A stretch of DNA of 64,000 nucleotides, from the NCBI GenBank assembly GCA_949318235.1, contig OX439136.1, positions 359,495-423,494 on the forward strand. The letters run 5' to 3'. Shown here in pieces: positions 13,051 to 33,393 of the stretch (the stretch's first letter is position 1; each line of letters opens with the position of its first letter). Below the pieces are notes generated by a model. It was not told the DNA's origin and did no database searches. It worked only from the letters and a program-made list of their open reading frames with translations. This DNA comes from Ecdyonurus torrentis (taxonomy: Eukaryota > Arthropoda > Insecta > Ephemeroptera > Heptageniidae). A program made the translations under genes and the position numbers.

Positions 13051-13441
13051 CTTTTAAATCCCGTGTCAACTTACTTTTTTTATCATTTAGAATACTAGAT
13101 TGATAATTACCATACCTTAATATCCATGAATTAGACACCAACACCTTGATTTTGTATTTATTTTTAATTTGACTGTTATATCACGTATCTGACGTCACAA
13201 TGTACCGCCGCCAATCACAGTCAATGCTCTGGTCACGTGATAATTTAAGCCCATTTTTCAAGTTCTTTACCCTTATAAGGGCCCAACGGTACATTGTGAC
13301 GTCAGATACGTGATATAACAGTCAAAATGAAAATAAATACAAATGCAACGTGTTGGTGTCTAATTCATTGATAATAAGGTATGGTTATTATCAGTCTAGT
13401 ATTCTAAATTATAAAAAAGTAAGTTGACAAGGGATTTAAAA
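13051..13441. mobile_element. Inverted-repeat element, TTTTAAATCCC ends
   Basis: TTTTAAATCCCGTGTCAACTT is mirrored by AAGTTGACAAGGGATTTAAA. The inner arms hold TCTGACGTCACAATGTACCG and its inverse. The loop is at about 13205-13285. Confidence 0.85.
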
Positions 13442-13529
13442 GTTGATAGACATTCTAACTATTGATACAATCTACTAGGTACAAAAACAATTTCACAAGT
13501 TGATAAAATATTATGCGACATATATGATG

Positions 13530-13975
<446 letters not shown>

Positions 13976-14420
13976 GAGTAGTTTATTTTTTTACATATTT
14001 TTCACTTTCTCTCCTCACGTAAATGATAAGTCAGTAAATACAGACGAGAAGTTACAATCTCCACGTTCAGTATGTGAGTGACTTGTGCAGTGTTGACGAA
14101 GTGTCAGTTTGTATTATACATAAAATTGTGCTCTAATTGTGAAGTTTTGATTTAATTTAAATGTCGAAGATAAGAATAAATTTGTCAACTGCAGAGAGAG
14201 ACTGAGACAGAATTAGTCAACAACAAAAATATAAAGATTGTGTGCCGATTACAAAAGTGGTCTTAAGTTTGAAAAAGGTTTTCATAACATAAATATTATA
14301 ATATTGGCATAATTTATCTTTACAGCATATACTTTTAATAACTTAGGAAATAATGTAAAAAAAGGAACTGAAATATATAATATGCGTGAGTTTGCATATG
14401 TTTTATTATTACTAATTAAT
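13976..14420. other. Unannotated AT-rich stretch
   Basis: I see no feature here. Confidence 0.5.
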
Positions 14421-14898
14421 AGAGACCGGATTTTTAGGTGACAATTTTGGTAAAAAAGGGTCTAAAAAAGGAAATTTTTTTGCACAAAAAAGGTGATAAA
14501 ACCTGAAAAAAGGTAATGAATTCAGAAAAATTTTGATAAAAAAAAAATTAACTTTTTTTTTACTGTATGCTATACTATAGGTATTTGCAGTTACAAGTAC
14601 AACCTCCAAAAAAAAAATGAATCATTGTAATACTATAAATAAAGTAAACAAATAGACAAATAAAGGCAAATTAAACGTTTTATAAATTTTTAAAACATAC
14701 CAAAAAAAAAATCCTCATTTTGGTGAAAAAAGGTGATAAAACCTAAAAAAAGTTGAAAAAAGTTGAAAAACTAAAAAAAAGGTGGAAAAAAAGTTGATGT
14801 CAAACGGCTCTAAAGTTGCTAGTTCGTGGACATTCTTATAAAAAAGAAAAATATTATTCATAGCAACAAAAAGGTTATCACCTGAAAATCCGGTCTCA
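14421..14898. mobile_element. Fold-back with GAGACCGGATTTTTAGGTGA ends
   Basis: The left end is mirrored by TCACCTGAAAATCCGGTCTC. The interior is rich in AAAAAAGGTGATAAAACC units on both sides. Confidence 0.8.
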
Positions 14899-15603
14899 AG
14901 TAAATAATTTATAACTTATATGTATATTTTAGTTTCCCAGCTTAAAGGCCGTATTGCGTTCTGTAAAATAAAGGGACTTCACATTTTTATGTCAATTTTG
15001 TGTGCTATGATGAGCAATATTGTTACATTGTTAAGAAGTTTTTTCTCAATACATAAAACTAAATGAGGCTAAAAATGGTAATAATAATAATGCATTAACA
15101 CATTTTTCATAATATATGACGAAACTTGTAGATTTCTTTATTTACCAAATAAAATATGTTGAAAAAATTTTAAAATTAATTACAAAAATGAACTTAATAT
15201 TAATTTTATAATAATAAATATTTATTCTAATGTTTTTTATTATTTTCTGTATTAATTTTTAATTCTATGGCATCAGGCCCGCATCACTGTTTTAACAAAA
15301 TTTTAACTTATTTAATATTAAAAAATCTAGATTAAGGTATTTACATAAAATAAGTTTGCTTTAGGCAGAGAGTGAGGGTTGAAATTAAGATTGGTTAAAA
15401 TACAAGGAAATTTGAAATATTGATAATGTCTCTTAAAACTAGCAATGGACCACTTGCAATAAAATGTTTTTAATTGTTGCAGCAAGTAAGTGAAAACGAT
15501 TTTTACATAAGAAATGTACTAAGAATTATTCAAATTATTTTAAAAAGTTCGTTCATTGCAAGTGGTCAATTCATGTTAAAAATGATTTTTTAACATATTG
15601 TAT
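14899..15603. other. AT-rich stretch without a recognised gene
   Basis: Only short mirrored bits such as GACCACTTGCAATAAA (15446) and TTGCAAGTGGTC (15557) stand out. They may be ends of a small degenerate inverted-repeat element. Confidence 0.45.
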
Positions 15604-15794
15604 ATCGATGATGTTGCGAACAAAAGGTGTAACTCATATTTTGTCAGGCGAAGCAAAATGTGTATCTCGTTTTTTGTCAAGCTAAACAAAATGTGTAACT
15701 CTTTCTCGAACATAATGGAGATGGCGCTCGACTTACACATATTGCTTCGCGTGACAAAATACGAGTTACACTTTTTGTTCGCAACATCATCGAT
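15604..15794. mobile_element. Short fold-back, family 4, copy 1
   Basis: Ends are CGATGATGTTGCGAACAAAA and the inverse, flanked by TATA. Copy 2 is at 22003-22293 in intron 1 of the SET gene. Confidence 0.85.
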
Positions 15795-15870
15795 ATGTGA
15801 AAATGATTGATTATTTATTACTTTTAATATATTCCACAGGAAATGGTGGAAAAGCAAGTCGGTTTTTACT

Positions 15871-16268
15871 TAAGGCGGTGGGGTACCGACTTGGACCGGA
15901 AATCGCTAAAAGAAGAACTATATTTTCCCAATAATTTTTTGTACATGATTTAATTTCAATAAAACAAACACTATAATTATCAAATAAAACAAAGTAAATT
16001 TAAAATATAATTTTTTCATACCAACAAAAATTTTAATGATATTTTTAATTGTAAAAAAGTTTCTAATTTGACTAAAATTTCCCGCTCAAATTTAAATTTC
16101 CACATTTACATGTTATATTTAAAGTGTAATAACTTAAATATTTGATCGTGTTTTCACATGTTTGACATAACTAAATTTTAAGTAACATTTCTTCTTTACT
16201 TTGTGTTAATATTATTATTCGCAACCGTCCTAGTTTGCGAGATATCAGTCGGTCACCTGCCCCCTTAA
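15871..16268. mobile_element. Possible TTAA-bordered element
   Basis: TTAAGGCGGTGGGGTACCGAC at the left and GTCGGTCACCTGCCCCCTTAA at the right are imperfect inverted ends. The interior is AT-rich and has no gene. Confidence 0.45.
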
Positions 16269-16332
16269 ATGAAAATATTTATAATTTTAAAGCGCCTTTC
16301 TTATGAACTGTATTTCTTATTTGTAAACAAAT

Positions 16333-16468
16333 CGTCACATCAGAATAAGAATGCCATATCTGCAAAAAAAAATTGTTTCAATTCTGAGCCTTATGTTGAT
16401 AACAAATAAGGCTCAGAATTGCATCAATTTTTTTTTGGCAGATGCGATATTCTTATTCTGTGGTGATG
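16333..16468. mobile_element. Small hairpin MITE
   Basis: TCAGAATAAGAATGCCATAT pairs with ATGCGATATTCTTATTCTG. The inner arms AATTCTGAGCCTTATG and AAATAAGGCTCAGAATT leave a loop of about 10 bases. It would form a long RNA hairpin if transcribed. Confidence 0.75.
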
Positions 16469-16735
16469 AATTATTCTGCGTATTAAATAAACATATATTG
16501 TACATGTTAGGTACGAGTATGAAATTTGAAACTGAAAAGCAAGAAATCTCTGTATACTGTATATCGTCTTTAAACCATCTGCAATATAAATATTGAGAGT
16601 TTATTCAGAAACGAGATATAACACAGTTTCTTTCAAATAATAATTACTTAAATTTATTGACATTTTTACCAATCTATTTATTAAAATATTAAAATACATG
16701 TTATTTTTAACCACAAAGAAAGTAAGAATGTAACG

Positions 16736-17825
16736 TTACATTATCTTGGTCAAACTGATTTTATTTTCAATATTTGACCAAGTTATGGAAAAAAATATGA
16801 AAATTTCAATATTTTGTTTGTTTAATAATACATTATATTTGTTCTTGGTCAATTACAACTTGAAATCCATTAAATAACCAAAAATAGAAAAAAATAATTA
16901 AAGAAAAAATAAGAATACAACATAGATCAAAAATATTATGGTCAATATGTGACCAAGTTACCGAAAAAAAAATGAACATTTCATTATAAGGATTGTTTAC
17001 AAAAATTATTTTATTTATTCTTGGTCAATTAAAACTTGAAATCTATTCAATAACCAAAATTTCAGAAAATAATTAAAGTAAAATACGAATATAACATTAA
17101 TCAAATATAATTTTAATTTCATTATTTGACCAAGTTACGGGGAAAATATGAAGATTTCATTATATTTAATTTTTACATAATTCATTATATTTATTCTTGT
17201 TCATTTATAACTTGAAATCCGGCAAATAACAAAAAAAAAATTACAGAAAAAATAATATTACAATATTGGACACATAGAATTTAATTTCAATATTTGACCA
17301 AGTTACGGAAAACAAATTTGAACATTTCAATATATGGATTGTTATATATGGATCATTATATTTATTCTAGAACAGTTAGAACTTGAAATTCAGTTTTTAA
17401 CCACAATTAATAAGAAAAATAAAAATACAAAATTGGTAAAAAGAATTTTAATTCCCATATTTGACCAAGTTAAGGGAAAAAATGAATATTTCATTATTTA
17501 GATTGTTTATATAAATCATGATATTAATTCTTGGTCAGTTAGAACTTGAAAAATCCAATAAATACCCACAATATTAAACAAAATTCTTTAAGAAAAATAA
17601 GAATACAAACTTAGTCCAATAGAATTTAAATTTCAATATTTGACCAAGTTACGGGAAGAAATTAACATTTTATAATATTGATTGTTTACATAATTTATAA
17701 TATTTATTCTTGGTCACTTAGAACTTGAAATCCAATAAATAACCAAAACATAAACTAAATTCTGAAATAAAAATAAGAATACAAATTGGTAAAATAGAAT
17801 TTTAATTTCAATATTTGTCCAAGTT
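16736..17825. repeat. 165-179 bp tandem array beside the 3' end of the SET gene
   Basis: TTTGACCAAGTTA recurs at about 16784, 16951, 17128, 17296, 17463, 17642 and (as TGTCCAAGTTA) 17817. Each unit also has TTCTTGGTCA..AACTTGAAATCC. The array ends about 65 bp from the stop codon and probably overlaps or borders the 3' UTR. Confidence 0.9.
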
Positions 17826-17846
17826 ATGTTATACAATGCATAAACA

Positions 17847-17852
17847 TTTAAT
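17847..17852 (-). promoter_or_regulatory. Possible polyadenylation signal of the SET gene
   Basis: ATTAAA on the minus strand lies about 40 bases after the TAG stop. The DNA is AT-rich, so a chance match is quite possible. Confidence 0.3.
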
Positions 17853-17891
17853 AATTGTTTATATTGTTAATAAAAGAACCAATTTTAATAT

Positions 17892-24971
<7,080 letters not shown>

Positions 24972-25095
24972 CTGTAGAAACACAACACAAGTAAACTTAT
25001 TAAAATAAACTCTGGAAAAAAGTACTAAAAAGGAATTGCTATAATTTAATTGTTATTAAGAATATTTTAACTAATAATTAATAAAAAAATTAAAT

Positions 25096-25793
25096 GTACA
25101 GTGTACTTATAATAAAAAATTACCATTCAAACTTGGTTCATTTTTGCGCGGCATAAAAAGTAAAGAGTGAAATAGGCGATCTCGTGTCTACCGTGAGCAA
25201 ATATGATTGTAAAAATTACTAGAGGCCGCTTCGTGCGTTGGTCAGGTAAGCTGCAGTTAGCCAGCACAATCTGCCCAACACTCCGCATGATGCATCTTTA
25301 CCTCGACTTCTCTCTGTCTCTCATTCTGTCTCTGCCACTTTTTTTTTTGTCACCACCAATAAAAATAATGCAAGTTTCTACTCGTCAGTTATTGCATAAA
25401 AATACAATTTGCACAAAGTAACTTTGATGTTTAAATATTAAATAATAAATATTAATAATAACAATAACTAATAACACTAATATTATTACTGTTTTTATTT
25501 TAATCTTTCTTTTTTTATATTTAAACCATTTAATAAATACATTTTACTTTGAAATTGTGTTTTTTTTAAGTTTTCCTAAACTGACTATTTCACAATAACT
25601 TAAAATTTTAATTTATTTTCTATTATATTTTAATAAGACAAATATTTAACTAAATAATTGCACTATATTATAAAATAAGATTTATTGACATGTTATCCTA
25701 ATCTTTTTATTTTGTGAAAATTGTATTTTTATGGAATATATGACGAGTAGAAACTTGCATTTATTGGCGGTGACAAAAAAAGTGACAGAGAGA

Positions 25794-25854
<61 letters not shown>

Positions 25855-26066
25855 AGGTAAAGATGCATCATGCGTAGTGTTTGGCTGGCTGTGCTGGCTA
25901 ACTGCAGCTTACCTGAGCAACACGCGAAGCGTCCTCTAGTAATCTTTTTTACAAGCATATTTGCTCACGGTAGACACAAGATCACCTATTTCACTCTTTA
26001 CATTTTATGCCGCGCAAAAATGGACCAACTTTGGATGGTAATTTTTTATTATAAGTACACTGTACT
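25096..26066. mobile_element. Fold-back element just upstream of the SET gene
   Basis: GTACAGTGTACTTATAATAA at the left is mirrored by TTATAAGTACACTGTAC. The arms (to about 25390 and from about 25739) share GCGCGGCATAAAAAGTAAAG, and the right arm holds a (GA)n tract at 25786-25848. The loop is AT-rich. Confidence 0.85.
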
Positions 26067-27119
26067 ATATAAAAACTAATTACAATAATCTAGAGTACTC
26101 TAGAAGGGGGGAGTATACGCGCACCCTTTGTTGGGGTTTTTTGATCACGAAAAATCGCGTAAGTAATGGGAAAAATCGCGATTTTGAAACATCATAACTA
26201 TTGAACAAAGGAAGTTACAGCATTGAAATTTTCACAGAACAAACTTCATTTTATGGCGATTTTATGTTTAAATTTTCAAAACTCTCAGTGTGTTATAAAT
26301 TTAATTTATTTTAGCTTTAAAAATATCATATTTTGAAAATCAATACTCGACGCTCATTGGCTAATGCGCTCCAACAATGAAAAATAAAAAGTAAACAAAC
26401 TCAACGCTCTTGTGCTTGCTGTCCACTGTTTATAAATACACAACAAGTATACATACTTCGATTAAAAATGATAATCTCAAGTTTATATATCTTAAATTAT
26501 TGTTTTAGTGTTATAACTTGAATCAATGTTTCTATTATTCTTAATATCTGTAAAAGAAAAAAAAATGAAATTATTTGATCAATATTTCATTAATAATTTA
26601 AAAGTTTATTATACATTATAATCAAAAAATAATAATTTGTTAAATTTTTAACATTTGATTTTTAACAACTCGACAAGTATTTATTAAAAATAGATTATTA
26701 TTTCCTTTACTTTACATAATATACCATAGAAATGCAATTTTTTGCTATTTTGAGGAAACATTTTTATATACAGTCAACTATACGCATCAACTTAATAAAA
26801 CTTGAGAGTTTGTTTTAACTTTTCTTTTAAAAGATACTATTTGTAAAATGCACTTATTGTGTAAGAAGTATACTTAATAAATTGAATACATTATTAATTC
26901 TTTTATGTAAATTAAAATTTACTTTATAATTTCTATAGAAAAAGCCATTTTCAATAGAAAGTCTGGACTCTGGCACAGTTTGGAAAGCTAAACTAAAGAC
27001 TTTTGTTGTGTATACTAAATATTTAATTTTATTGCAATACAATACTTATTAATAAAAGGTACTAATTCATTAAACACATGAAAAGGAAATATTATACATG
27101 AAAGAAATAAATACATTAT

Positions 27120-30100
27120 TTGATGGTAAAATAAGATGATAAGAAATGTAGTTTCTCCCAATATAACATGTTGATTTTTATACCCCTGCAGTGAAGACTG
27201 GAGTTTTTGCAGAGAGATGTAGAATGTAGGCAAAATTAACTTTTCAGGGGTTCGGACCCGGACCCGAAACCTTCCAAAACCCGAGATTTTTGGCGGGTTT
27301 TTGGGACCCATTTGAAAAATACGGGTTCAAAAACCCGAGCCCTAATTTTCGTTGAGTTTGAAATTTTTTTGATTGAAATATTAAGAAATGTACATAAACA
27401 TGAAAAAATATAAAGTAAGTTTGTTTAGTATTAGATTTTTTTTTTTTTTTTTTTTTTGCCACAGAAACATAACATGCATACAACACAAATTTTAATTTGT
27501 TTAAATATCTGGAAAGATTTTTTATTTAAATTTTATTTTTTTAACTATGTGTAAGAGTAGGTTTTAGTCTAGTTATCCAGATTTTTATGCAATTTCAATA
27601 AAACCTTCTTTCTAAACTTTCAGTACGTTAAAAAAAACTAAAAAAAATTTTTTTTTCAATTATATACCTCAAATTATGTTAAAAACATTATGTTCCGAAA
27701 GAAGAAAAATTAATATACGCCTGAATTATAAAGCTTGTAGGAGCTGCATTTTTTAAAATTAATAATGTTGCTGACTTACAGCTTGTATGATGACTTTTTT
27801 TTATTATTATTATTTTATTAATATGAATATATACAGGTAATAATACTAAGTTTCTTATTTGGCTAATTGACAAGATGTAGCAAATCAAAACATTGATTAT
27901 TTATTATTATTATTATTTGCATTCTTTTTTAACTTGCTGCAATTTTTTTAAATTCTATTTCAAAAAAATTTAATCTGCTCTTACTTATTGAACTTATAAA
28001 AAATTATTTAATTGATTAATTGAAAACCTGAACCCAGACCCGATGAAGATTTTTGAGGGGTCCGGACCCGGGTCCCGGACACGAAAAAAAAATCACGGGT
28101 CCAGGACCCGGGTCTTCCGACCCGACAATTTTTTGACGTGTCCGAACCTCTGGAACTTTCTACCTAAATATATTTTTGAAAAACATATTAAAATATTTAG
28201 AGCCATATTCGACCGTCCATACTTTGGAAAAGTACTAGAGCTCTGAATAGACCGTGAACCCGCGCGTGGTCCAAAAGTAGAGTTCAATATAAAACTTTCA
28301 ATATCTCCTTGAGTTTGAGCGCTATTTAGATGCGCTATTTTACCTCTAGATAAGCAAGATGTTTAACCTTTTTGTCATGCCTATGCGATTTTCAACCCTT
28401 AGGTTTTTTTACCCTTCAAGGGTTAAAGACCAAAAACACTATTTTCAATATTATAACCTTTGCTATATGCTTTTATTTATTATTGTTATTATTATTTTTT
28501 GTGAATTTCATTTCTGTGGTGTCTGAAAGTCATGTAGTACCTCCTATTAAAACAATATGAAAAGAAATCTTTAAAAACCATGCCAATAGAAAATAGGGCG
28601 TAAAAATGATAAGAAAAAGAAGAAGAAGAAGAAAAAAAAAAAAAAAAGTAAATAACACGGAAAAGCAAAGCTTACCCAAAATAAATATTTGGTGCTGAAA
28701 TCTTATTGCCAGGACCTTTCTCATAGGGCACATTGCGTTTTAGCTCTATATGACCCCCTGGAGGGTGTTTGGGGTGGGGTTTTCCACCCTATTATGATTC
28801 TAAAAACTTAAGTAAAAGTATTCGTGTCAGATATCGCTCTAGGCAAAATCGACCCCGCTGAGCTCGAATCCGTTGTCAGATTTTTGGTAGATGCCACCCC
28901 TAAGGAGATAGGGGTGGGTTTTTATCCTCAAAAGAGGTAAATTTTTGGAAAATAAAGCAACATTGAATTGTAATAAAATGCAATATTTTCGTTAATCTAA
29001 TTGCATATTCCAGTACCTCTGGTATGTTTTTAACATGAATCCCATGCATTTCCAGTTTAAATCACTTTAAAGAGGGTAGCTGGGGTTGTTGTTTTTACCT
29101 TTTTTTCTAAATTGGGTGATTGGTAAGATATCATTCTTAATTAAAGTAACCCAATCATTTAATTAAAAAAAATATAATAAAATAAAGGTGAAAAATGCAC
29201 CCTGCAACCGTCTTTAAAGTGATATAAACTGGAAATGCATAGGATTCATGTTAAAAACATACCAGAGGTACTGGAATATGCAATTAGATTAACGAAAATA
29301 TTGCATTTTATTACAATTTAATGTTGCTTTATTTTCCAAAAATTTCCCGGTTTTGAGAATAAAAACCCACCCCTATCGCCATAGGGGTGGCATCTACCAA
29401 AAATCTGACAACGGATTCGAGCTCAGCGGGGTCGATTTTGCCTAGAGCGATATCTGACACGAATACTTTTACTTAAGTTTTTAGAATCATAATAGGGTGG
29501 AAAACCCCACCCCAAACACCCTCCAGGGGGTCATATAGAGCTAAAACGCAATGTGCCCTATGAGAAAGGTCCTGGCAATAAGATTTCAGCACCAAATATT
29601 TATTTTGGGTAAGCTTTGCTTTTCCGTGTTATTTACTTTTTTTCTTTTTTTTTTTTCTTCTTCTTCTTTTTCTTATCATTTTTACGCCCTATTTTCTATT
29701 GGCATGGTTTTTAAAGATTTCTTTTCGTATTGTTTTAATAGGAGGTACTACATGACTTTCAGACACCACAGAAATGAAATTCACAAAAAATAATAATAAT
29801 AAATAAAAAATAAAAGCATATAGCAAAGGTTATAATATTGAAAATCGTGTTTTTGGTCTTTAACCCTTGAAGGGTAAAAAAACCTAAGGGTTGAAAATCG
29901 CATAGGCATGACAAAAAGGTTAAACATCTTGCTTATCTAGAGGTAAAATAGCGCATCTAAATAGCGCTCAAGCTCAAGGAGATATTCAACGTTTTATATT
30001 GAACGCTACTTTTGGACTACGCACGGGGTCACGGTCTATTCCGAGCTCTAAAGTATAGTACTTTTTCAAAGTATGGACGGTCGATGGCTCTAAATATTTT

Positions 30101-30250
30101 AAGATGTATTTCAAAAGATAATTACTAATTTAGGTAAAAAGTTTATTTTGCATACATTCTACATCTCTCTGCACACTCCAGTCTTCACTTCAGGGGTATA
30201 AAGATCATATTGGGAGAAACCGCATTTATTAATCATCTTATTTTGCCATG
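27120..30250. repeat. Large palindrome inside the long Mutator-like copy
   Basis: The arms share GGTAAAATAAGATGAT near the ends, GTGAAGACTGGAG, CGACCGTCCATACTTTG, AACCCTTAGGTTTTTTTACC and GGAGGTACTACATGACTTTC. The centre is near 29150. The left arm is split by the element at 27245-28152. Confidence 0.88.
27245..28152. mobile_element. hAT-like non-autonomous element
   Basis: Ends are CAGGGGTTCGGACCCGG and GTGTCCGAACCTCTG. Flanks TAACTTTT and GAACTTTC form an imperfect 8-bp target duplication. The other palindrome arm (about 30130-30160) has the empty site. The interior has clustered GACCCG motifs at both ends and no transposase. Confidence 0.78.
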
Positions 30251-31152
30251 AAAATAGGGCGTAATTACATCATTCTATGCAATAAATGAAGAAGAAGAAA
30301 AAAAAAAAAAAAAAAAAAAGGTATACGAATGATGAAAAGTTATTGTAAATAAAAAATAAACATTAATTAGTGCGGAGAAATAAGTAAAAACACGTGCAAC
30401 TTATTAATTTTTTATCTATGTTTCGCGATCGAGCGTAGTTTCAAAAATCGACACTGCTGGTATAGAGATAAAAGATTAAATCTACTTTTATGCTAATTAT
30501 TTTTATGAAAAAAAAAGCGCAAATTTCATTACTCTAGCTGGACTAGGGAAAAGGTTAAAAAAACGAGATGTTTCGTGTATATTATGCCTACTATATTTAC
30601 GTAAAATCGATATACTGATGATGTTTTAATATCGATAAACAACCTAATTCCATATACTTATAAAGAAAACGTAATTTAATATCGCTTAAATCAAATTTAT
30701 GAACATTTATAGTAAATATAATAAAAATAAAACGATTTAAAAAAAATACTTGCCATTGTTATCACGATAATAGCTTCGTCAAAAATACAGCGTTTTCAAA
30801 AAAGCGTTCAAAATTGAACACTAAATAACGGTATTTGCGAATTATTGCGACTTTTGAATTTATGTTATTTTTTTCGCCAAATAATAAAGTTTCATCTGTG
30901 AAAATTTCATAACTTGACAACGTTTAGGTACAATTTTATGAGTCTTCAAAATATCAGTTTTTCCCATTACTTACGGTCATTTTCAGAACCAAAAAACCCC
31001 CATTTAAATAACATTGACTGACAACAATGAAAATTTTGGGCACGTCAGCCAATCAGATTTGAATATTCTCGATTTCAACAACCAATAAAATGGCTTTAAA
31101 AATTCTGCTGGATCGCGTATACTCCCCCCTTCTAGAGTACTCTACAATAATC

Positions 31153-31772
31153 CTGTATTATAACCTCAAGTTTTTTTTTTTTTTTTTTTTTATTAATGAG
31201 GCCTCACGCACGCCGCATTCAGTTACACAAGTTCAACATGAATTGCTATATGCATGTTCACATGCATATTTCTACATATATATTTACATTGCTCTGGTCC
31301 GTTTCCTTTTTAATTTATATATTTATATTTTTTTATTATTGTTAAGTAAAAACAAATATTTTTATATTCATATTTTATATCTTGCAAGATCTTTGTTTTG
31401 TCAGCCCGCTTGCAGGTCTTGCCTGGGCTACACAAGCCTGACTCCACTAAAAAAATTGCACATTAAATTTTTATTATTTACATTCACCCTTAATTACCGT
31501 TGTTATTGCTGTTATTGTTTTTGCTTGTTTTCTTTTATTATACGTTTAATCAACGAAATTTAAACAGGACAAGGTGAAATTTAGTCTAAGTTTTGTGGTA
31601 TTTAGAATGTGTGATTGGTTTGTATACAATAAGAGGAGTCTAATGGCATAAGCATTATATTTTGATCTTTTGTTGGTAAAAACAGGCTACTTCATACTTC
31701 TTGTATATAGTGTCTCCGTTTTCAACTCTGCTGCCGTTCGCGTTCACCAGATGGCTCTGTCATCGCAAACCC
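31153..31772. other. AT-rich stretch with a poly-T run
   Basis: Poly-T lies at 31170-31190. I see no gene or element. Confidence 0.5.
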
Positions 31773-31958
31773 CCCACCCACCCACCTACTTACCCACCCA
31801 CCCACCCACCCACCCTCCCAGCCACCCACCCACCCACCCACCCACCCACCCACCCACCCACCCACCCACCCACCCACCCACCCACCCACCCACCCACCCA
31901 CCCACCCACCCACCCACCCACCCACCCACCCACTCACCCACCCACCCACCCACCCACG
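31773..31958. repeat. (CCCA)n microsatellite
   Basis: CCCACCCACC repeats over about 185 bases with a few interruptions. The minus strand is (TGGG)n, able to form G-quadruplexes. The Pro-Thr-His open frames over it are artefacts. Confidence 0.95.
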
Positions 31959-32042
31959 ATGCATTTGAAATCTCATCCCTCCCTTGTATATAACATTTTG
32001 CCTTTTTTTAATACTATTTTTTTTTACCAGACCTTATATCTT

Positions 32043-32352
32043 ATATAGGGTGTATGCATTCATGTTAAAGTCGACGCCATGTTGGATAACTCAATAACAT
32101 GGGTGGCATAGAAAAAAATCATTTTGCCAGTTTAAAACCACTATGCAATATTTTTGAGAGCATTGATGTTGTAAATATGTTAAATTAGTATCTCAAGTAT
32201 ATGTGAGAAAAATAACATGAACAAAAAATTAATTGATTTCCCAAAGAAAATTGGCTTAAATGAAGTTTGTCCTATGCTAAGCAATGTTATGCACTACTCC
32301 AGTATGGCCTCCAAGCGCAATAAATATGACGTCATCCGCATATACACCCTAT
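32043..32352. mobile_element. GTGTATGCATTC-family MITE, copy 3 (intact)
   Basis: TATAGGGTGTATGCATTC is mirrored by the right tip TATACACCCTATA. It matches copy 1 along its whole length. Confidence 0.85.
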
Positions 32353-33227
32353 ACGCAAGAAGACATAAGAATTTTTTTTGCCACTTCGCTTAGTTAAAAG
32401 GTTTTAAACAATTTACAATGAATTTCATTTTTATATATTCTTTAAAAAAAAAATATATATATATATATATATTATATTTTGTGCATAAATATTATGTATA
32501 TTTAATAATTTAATTATATTATACATAATAAAATATGTATGTTTTATATATGTATTAATATAACAAATAATAAATACAAGAAAAATGTCTTCTTCTTTCT
32601 TTTATTAAAATATAAAAATCATATAAGTCATATAAAAATGACATATTATGCTAATGCTGCTGTTATTTTGCCGTCAAATTTTATTGCCTTTTTGTCACCT
32701 TCATAGAGCCTAGACAAATGCTTTGTTATGTTTATGTTTAATATTTTTGTGTTCAAATTTTAATTTTTTTTTTTATTTAATTTATTTTCCTTTTTGACAG
32801 TAAAATAACAAAAAAACTCGAGGGCAACAATAAAATTATTCTCACACCCTCTATATAGATTTTTATCTTATTTGTATATGGCTTTTATTTTATAAAAGTA
32901 ATATTGGCTACATAATATAAAAATACAATAACCTAACACAACCCTTAGCCCCCCCAACTTCACACTTTATTAAGGGTTTGACCTGCATCTTTGCCAGCTA
33001 TTGGTAAATGAAGTCATAATATAAGCGAGAGTCTAGTTAGTTTGTAGCTAAGTGTTAAAGTGCAAACAAGTGTGAGTCTGAAAACCTTATCAGGAGCCAC
33101 TTTGCAAGTGAACTACGAATATTTTTGATTTTAAAAAATAATCAACTAGTTTGGTGTGTACACGTTTATTGAATAAAATGATTAGCATTGTTATAAGTTA
33201 AGGATAATATTAATAATAATTCTACAT
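32353..33227. other. AT-rich stretch without a recognised feature
   Basis: A short (TA)n lies at 32454-32471. Nothing else is supported. Confidence 0.5.
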
Positions 33228-33393
33228 ATCGAGGGTGCTCCGCTATAATGTCCTAAGTCCATTTGACCTTGAAAAATATTTTTTGCTGCAAATGACCTGA
33301 AATGGATAAATCCAAAATTTGGGGTTTATCCGACGAATTTTTTATTTTTCAAGGTCAAGTGGACTTAGGACATTATAGCGGAGCACCCTCGAT
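33228..33393. mobile_element. Short fold-back, family 6
   Basis: CGAGGGTGCTCCGCTATAAT is mirrored as ATTATAGCGGAGCACCCTCG. The arms also share GTCCTAAGTCCA and TTGACCTTGAAAAAT. The CCGCTAT motif resembles the ends of the element at 7083-8897. Confidence 0.88.

Larger units (their letters stand above)
26092..31143. mobile_element. Mutator-like element, long copy
   Basis: Terminal AGAGTACTCTAGAAGGGGGG is mirrored at the right end. Flanks are ACAATAATC on both sides (26082-26090 and 31144-31152), a 9-bp direct repeat as made by Mutator-type transposases. The outer about 330 bp on each side match the compact copy at 57370-58060. The middle is taken by a palindrome and a hAT-like insertion. The AT-rich parts (26430-27119 and 30251-30780) hold no gene I recognise. 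Confidence 0.8.

Noticed and set aside
16333..16468. microRNA precursor
   Set aside because: The hairpin fits MITE architecture; no evidence of a mature miRNA region can be seen from sequence alone.
28850..28890. tRNA-like CGAATCC stretch
   Set aside because: No cloverleaf arms around it, and it is mirrored in the palindrome.
28530..29793. Matching 67-80 residue frames on opposite strands
   Set aside because: The same non-coding palindrome arm read twice.
31670..32048. Pro-Thr-His and Gly-Trp-Val frames
   Set aside because: Translations of the (CCCA)n microsatellite.
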